Shown here: piece after piece, positions 63,301 to 64,000 of the stretch
How the letters are laid out: each line of letters starts with the position of its first letter
How positions within the stretch are numbered: the stretch's first letter is position 1
Source of the DNA: Verrucomicrobiia bacterium
GTDB lineage: Bacteria; Verrucomicrobiota; Verrucomicrobiia; Limisphaerales; JADLHS01
Length of the DNA: 64,000 bases
Direction of reading: 5' to 3'
NCBI GenBank assembly: GCA_026125285.1
Contig: JAHCLO010000027.1
Span: 32,047 to 96,046 of the forward strand
Program-made: the position numbers and the translations under genes
Notes under the pieces: model-generated
Database searches by the model: none
Told to the model about the DNA's origin: nothing
The model's input: the letters and a program-made list of their open reading frames with translations, nothing else

Positions 63301-64000
63301 CGACGTTGTCGGGCGGGGACGCCTCGGTCAGTGGGACGTTTGCTTTTGCTGCGCCTGCCACGGTGCCGCCTGCGGGCACTTATGGCGCTTCCGTGGTCTT
63401 CACCCCGGAGGACATCACGAATTACGAGACGGTGGCGAATACCGTCGAGGTGTTGGTGAACCAAGCCACCCCGGACGTAACCTCCTGGCCGAGTGCCAGC
63501 GGAATTACTTACGGTGACGCGCTCGCGGCCTCGAGCTTGACCGGGGGTGAAGCGTCGGTGCCCGGCACGTTCGCCTTCACCGACGATGCCATCCTCCCCA
63601 ATGCGGGCAACTATCCCGCTTCAGTAACGTTCACACCGAGCGACGCGGCCAACTACAACCTCGTGACCGACACCGTGTCAGTTGCGGTTGCCCCGAAAAC
63701 GTTGACGCCTTCCGTGGTATTGAACAACCGGGAGTACGACGGCACCACCACCGCGACCACCATTGCCAGTCGTGACTTGCTCGGCGGCGTGGTCGGCGAA
63801 GATGATGTCAGCCTGGGCGCCAGTGGAACGGTGGCCCCGTTCAGCAGCGCGGCCGTGGACAGTTACACCATTGAGGTCAGCGAATTGAGTCTCACCGGCG
63901 AGGATGCTGACAATTATGAACTTTCGACCACCTCGGTGAGCGTTAGTGCAGCCATTACGCCCAAGGAACTGACGATTGCCGGGGCGGTGGCCAACGACCG
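60312..64000 (+). CDS. Large secreted glycine-rich repeat protein (3' end outside the window)
   Basis: At least 1229 residues are encoded and the frame is still open at 64000. ATG 60312 is chosen, and ATG 60258 in the same frame is an alternative. A signal peptide lies near residues 26-46 (VILPSLAAAALLLGVSTARA). Residues about 50-275 and 276-485 are two related Gly-rich modules, each opening with an aromatic W-x-AP-x-G-V/I-T segment and closing with VRI. An FN3-like domain follows (about 490-590), then a domain like the insertion in the giant protein (about 595-800, RVLVVAIASGRTG), four 77-residue repeats (about 823-1126) and a YDG-type domain. The Gly-rich modules resemble glycine-rich adhesin-type surface proteins. 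The role is not known; adhesion or matrix formation is plausible. Confidence 0.75.
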   Translation, partial: MKTSSQSSMCRRQNLRRPLLAHLATRVILPSLAAAALLLGVSTARAGIWVTNTFTTPGAGEWIAPVGVTTIIVEAWGAGGGGGGDNDTGGDGAGGGGGGAYARLNFYTVIPGNPYGFTVGAGGGGGTGSGSGSPGGNSFFVDTSTLNALGGSQGSGGNSGAGGVGGSAGASTGDVTFGGGAGMGGSTLVNDTGGGGGGSAGPTSNGNSATATGGTGAAAVEGGGAGGSGGFNLVGGEGFVPGGGGAGGGHASGGAKGGGAGASGQVRIIYYDPTVEIANFSTPGSTLWTAPAGITQVTVETWGGGGRGSTGTSDGEYGGGGGGAYSAGTVAVVPGTDYTVVVGAGSSGTGAGGDSYFIAMSSGNVGAKGGNSAANNSTTGATGGAAASGFGTTKFSGGNGANGSNNNYGGGGGSSAGPGGEGVNGTTSNGGVAPTGGGNGGNGATVDDNPGLPGLAPGGGGGGARRNNNTVLGGTGADGLVRISFAVSDDTIAGTATAVAAGTTSIGVTMPFFGDANQDNSYTVQYKFTSGSTWVTWIEDAAYTISPYTTTITGLGTATSYDVRVTYNDPDGVSGDSTQTITGVTTDGGDIAVLNDWSNLYHGTSTSQQNINYPVPTGSDAQRVLVVAIASGRTGTGTRTVTVTYGGQALTLVNGDMGNSTKQHTALYYLDESGLDAATSSTLSVTVGNGTTRVTDVFAAVFDNVDQSSPVTDSKNYSSGISEVTTFTFGTALTVNVRNQAIAITTSHRNSSTTIRTISSLQANWSLSAEQTWTTSEAVRNFVTTRTIPTSDTTATHQTSMNNSSLGSMTALSLTAAKYSPNVIWPTASSITLGQSLSASTLNDDGEASVPGTFAFTDDSMVPDSVGIYSASVTFTPTDTATYNAVVGSVDVTVIPDEASVSEWPTASAITYGQPLSASSLIGGTASVPGTFAFTDDTIVPDGVGIYSASVTFTPNDTETYDPIVGSVDVLVNQAIPNVTTWPTASAITYGQALSASTLSGGDASVSGTFAFAAPATVPPAGTYGASVVFTPEDITNYETVANTVEVLVNQATPDVTSWPSASGITYGDALAASSLTGGEASVPGTFAFTDDAILPNAGNYPASVTFTPSDAANYNLVTDTVSVAVAPKTLTPSVVLNNREYDGTTTATTIASRDLLGGVVGEDDVSLGASGTVAPFSSAAVDSYTIEVSELSLTGEDADNYELSTTSVSVSAAITPKELTIAGAVAND
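62778..63689 (+). repeat. Four tandem 231-234-bp coding repeats
   Basis: Units start at 62778, 63012, 63246 and 63477. Each encodes about 77 residues of the form WPTASxITYGQxLSASxLxGGxASVPGTFAFTDD, then YxASVTFTPxDxxxYxxVxxxVxVxV. The pattern belongs to the MBG/Ig-like bacterial surface-repeat group. Spacing is constant to within one codon. Confidence 0.9.

Noticed and set aside
1..64000. CRISPR array, transposase, tRNA or rRNA, exosortase or PEP-CTERM system
   Set aside because: Both strands were scanned by eye for regular spaced repeats, cloverleaf-like segments, DDE or integrase motifs and PEP-type tails; none was found. The AsnB protein alone is not enough to claim an exosortase-linked cluster.

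Overview
The window reads as one long polysaccharide-biosynthesis locus followed by a run of very large secreted proteins. All 32 genes I can support lie on the + strand. The likely source is a Verrucomicrobiota bacterium (Limisphaerales/Pedosphaera-like). This rests on the giant signal-peptide proteins built from MBG, YDG, Big and DUF4082-type modules that end in an 'FYRL-DVTP' tail, on the eclectic exopolysaccharide locus, and on a palindromic GTAACGCCG element. It is inference: there is no rRNA or other marker gene, and Planctomycetota or Lentisphaerota are possible alternatives.

Region 1 (1-31136), glycan assembly. It opens with the tail of an initiating sugar-phosphate transferase. Next come a WbpB-like dehydrogenase and a WbpD-like acetyltransferase, a Wzc-like chain-length protein with a defective Walker A motif, several GT2 and GT4 glycosyltransferases, an AsnB-type amidotransferase, a methyltransferase, a polysaccharide pyruvyl transferase, a secreted beta-helix protein, an FrhB-like ferredoxin protein and an O-antigen polymerase/ligase-like membrane protein. 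A second block holds more glycosyltransferases, including two paralogous pairs, around a Wzm/Wzt ABC exporter with a C-terminal extension. It closes with an acetyltransferase, an NAD-dependent epimerase and a DegT-family (WbpE-like) aminotransferase. The two ends of this region together carry a WbpB/WbpD/WbpE-like set, consistent with a diacetamido-sugar precursor.

Region 2 (31342-40017), peptide module. A Sfp-type phosphopantetheinyl transferase precedes a two-protein NRPS: C-A-PCP, then C-A-PCP-(dead PCP)-TE. The second A domain has a glycine-like specificity code. The TE has Cys in place of the nucleophilic Ser, and a second carrier-like domain has lost its phosphopantetheine Ser. The NRPS could make a short peptide or acyl-peptide that decorates or accompanies the polymer; that link is inferred from position only.

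Region 3 (40021-64000), secreted giants. There are four proteins of 1371, 1324, 3489 and more than 1229 residues. The first carries GATase-like and deacetylase-like domains. The second carries a YVTN propeller with two CxxCH haem motifs. The third carries a PHP-type domain, an FG-GAP propeller, a beta-helix and a deacetylase-like domain. The fourth carries glycine-rich modules and four tandem 77-residue repeats and runs off the window. The first three share a C-terminal module. The first two share a 1553-bp near-identical 3' end that extends beyond the stop codon, which points to recent duplication or gene conversion.

No tRNA, rRNA, CRISPR array, transposase, exosortase or PEP-CTERM tail was seen. 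Start codons were moved inward where the family's N-terminus or a signal peptide clearly begins later than the longest open frame.
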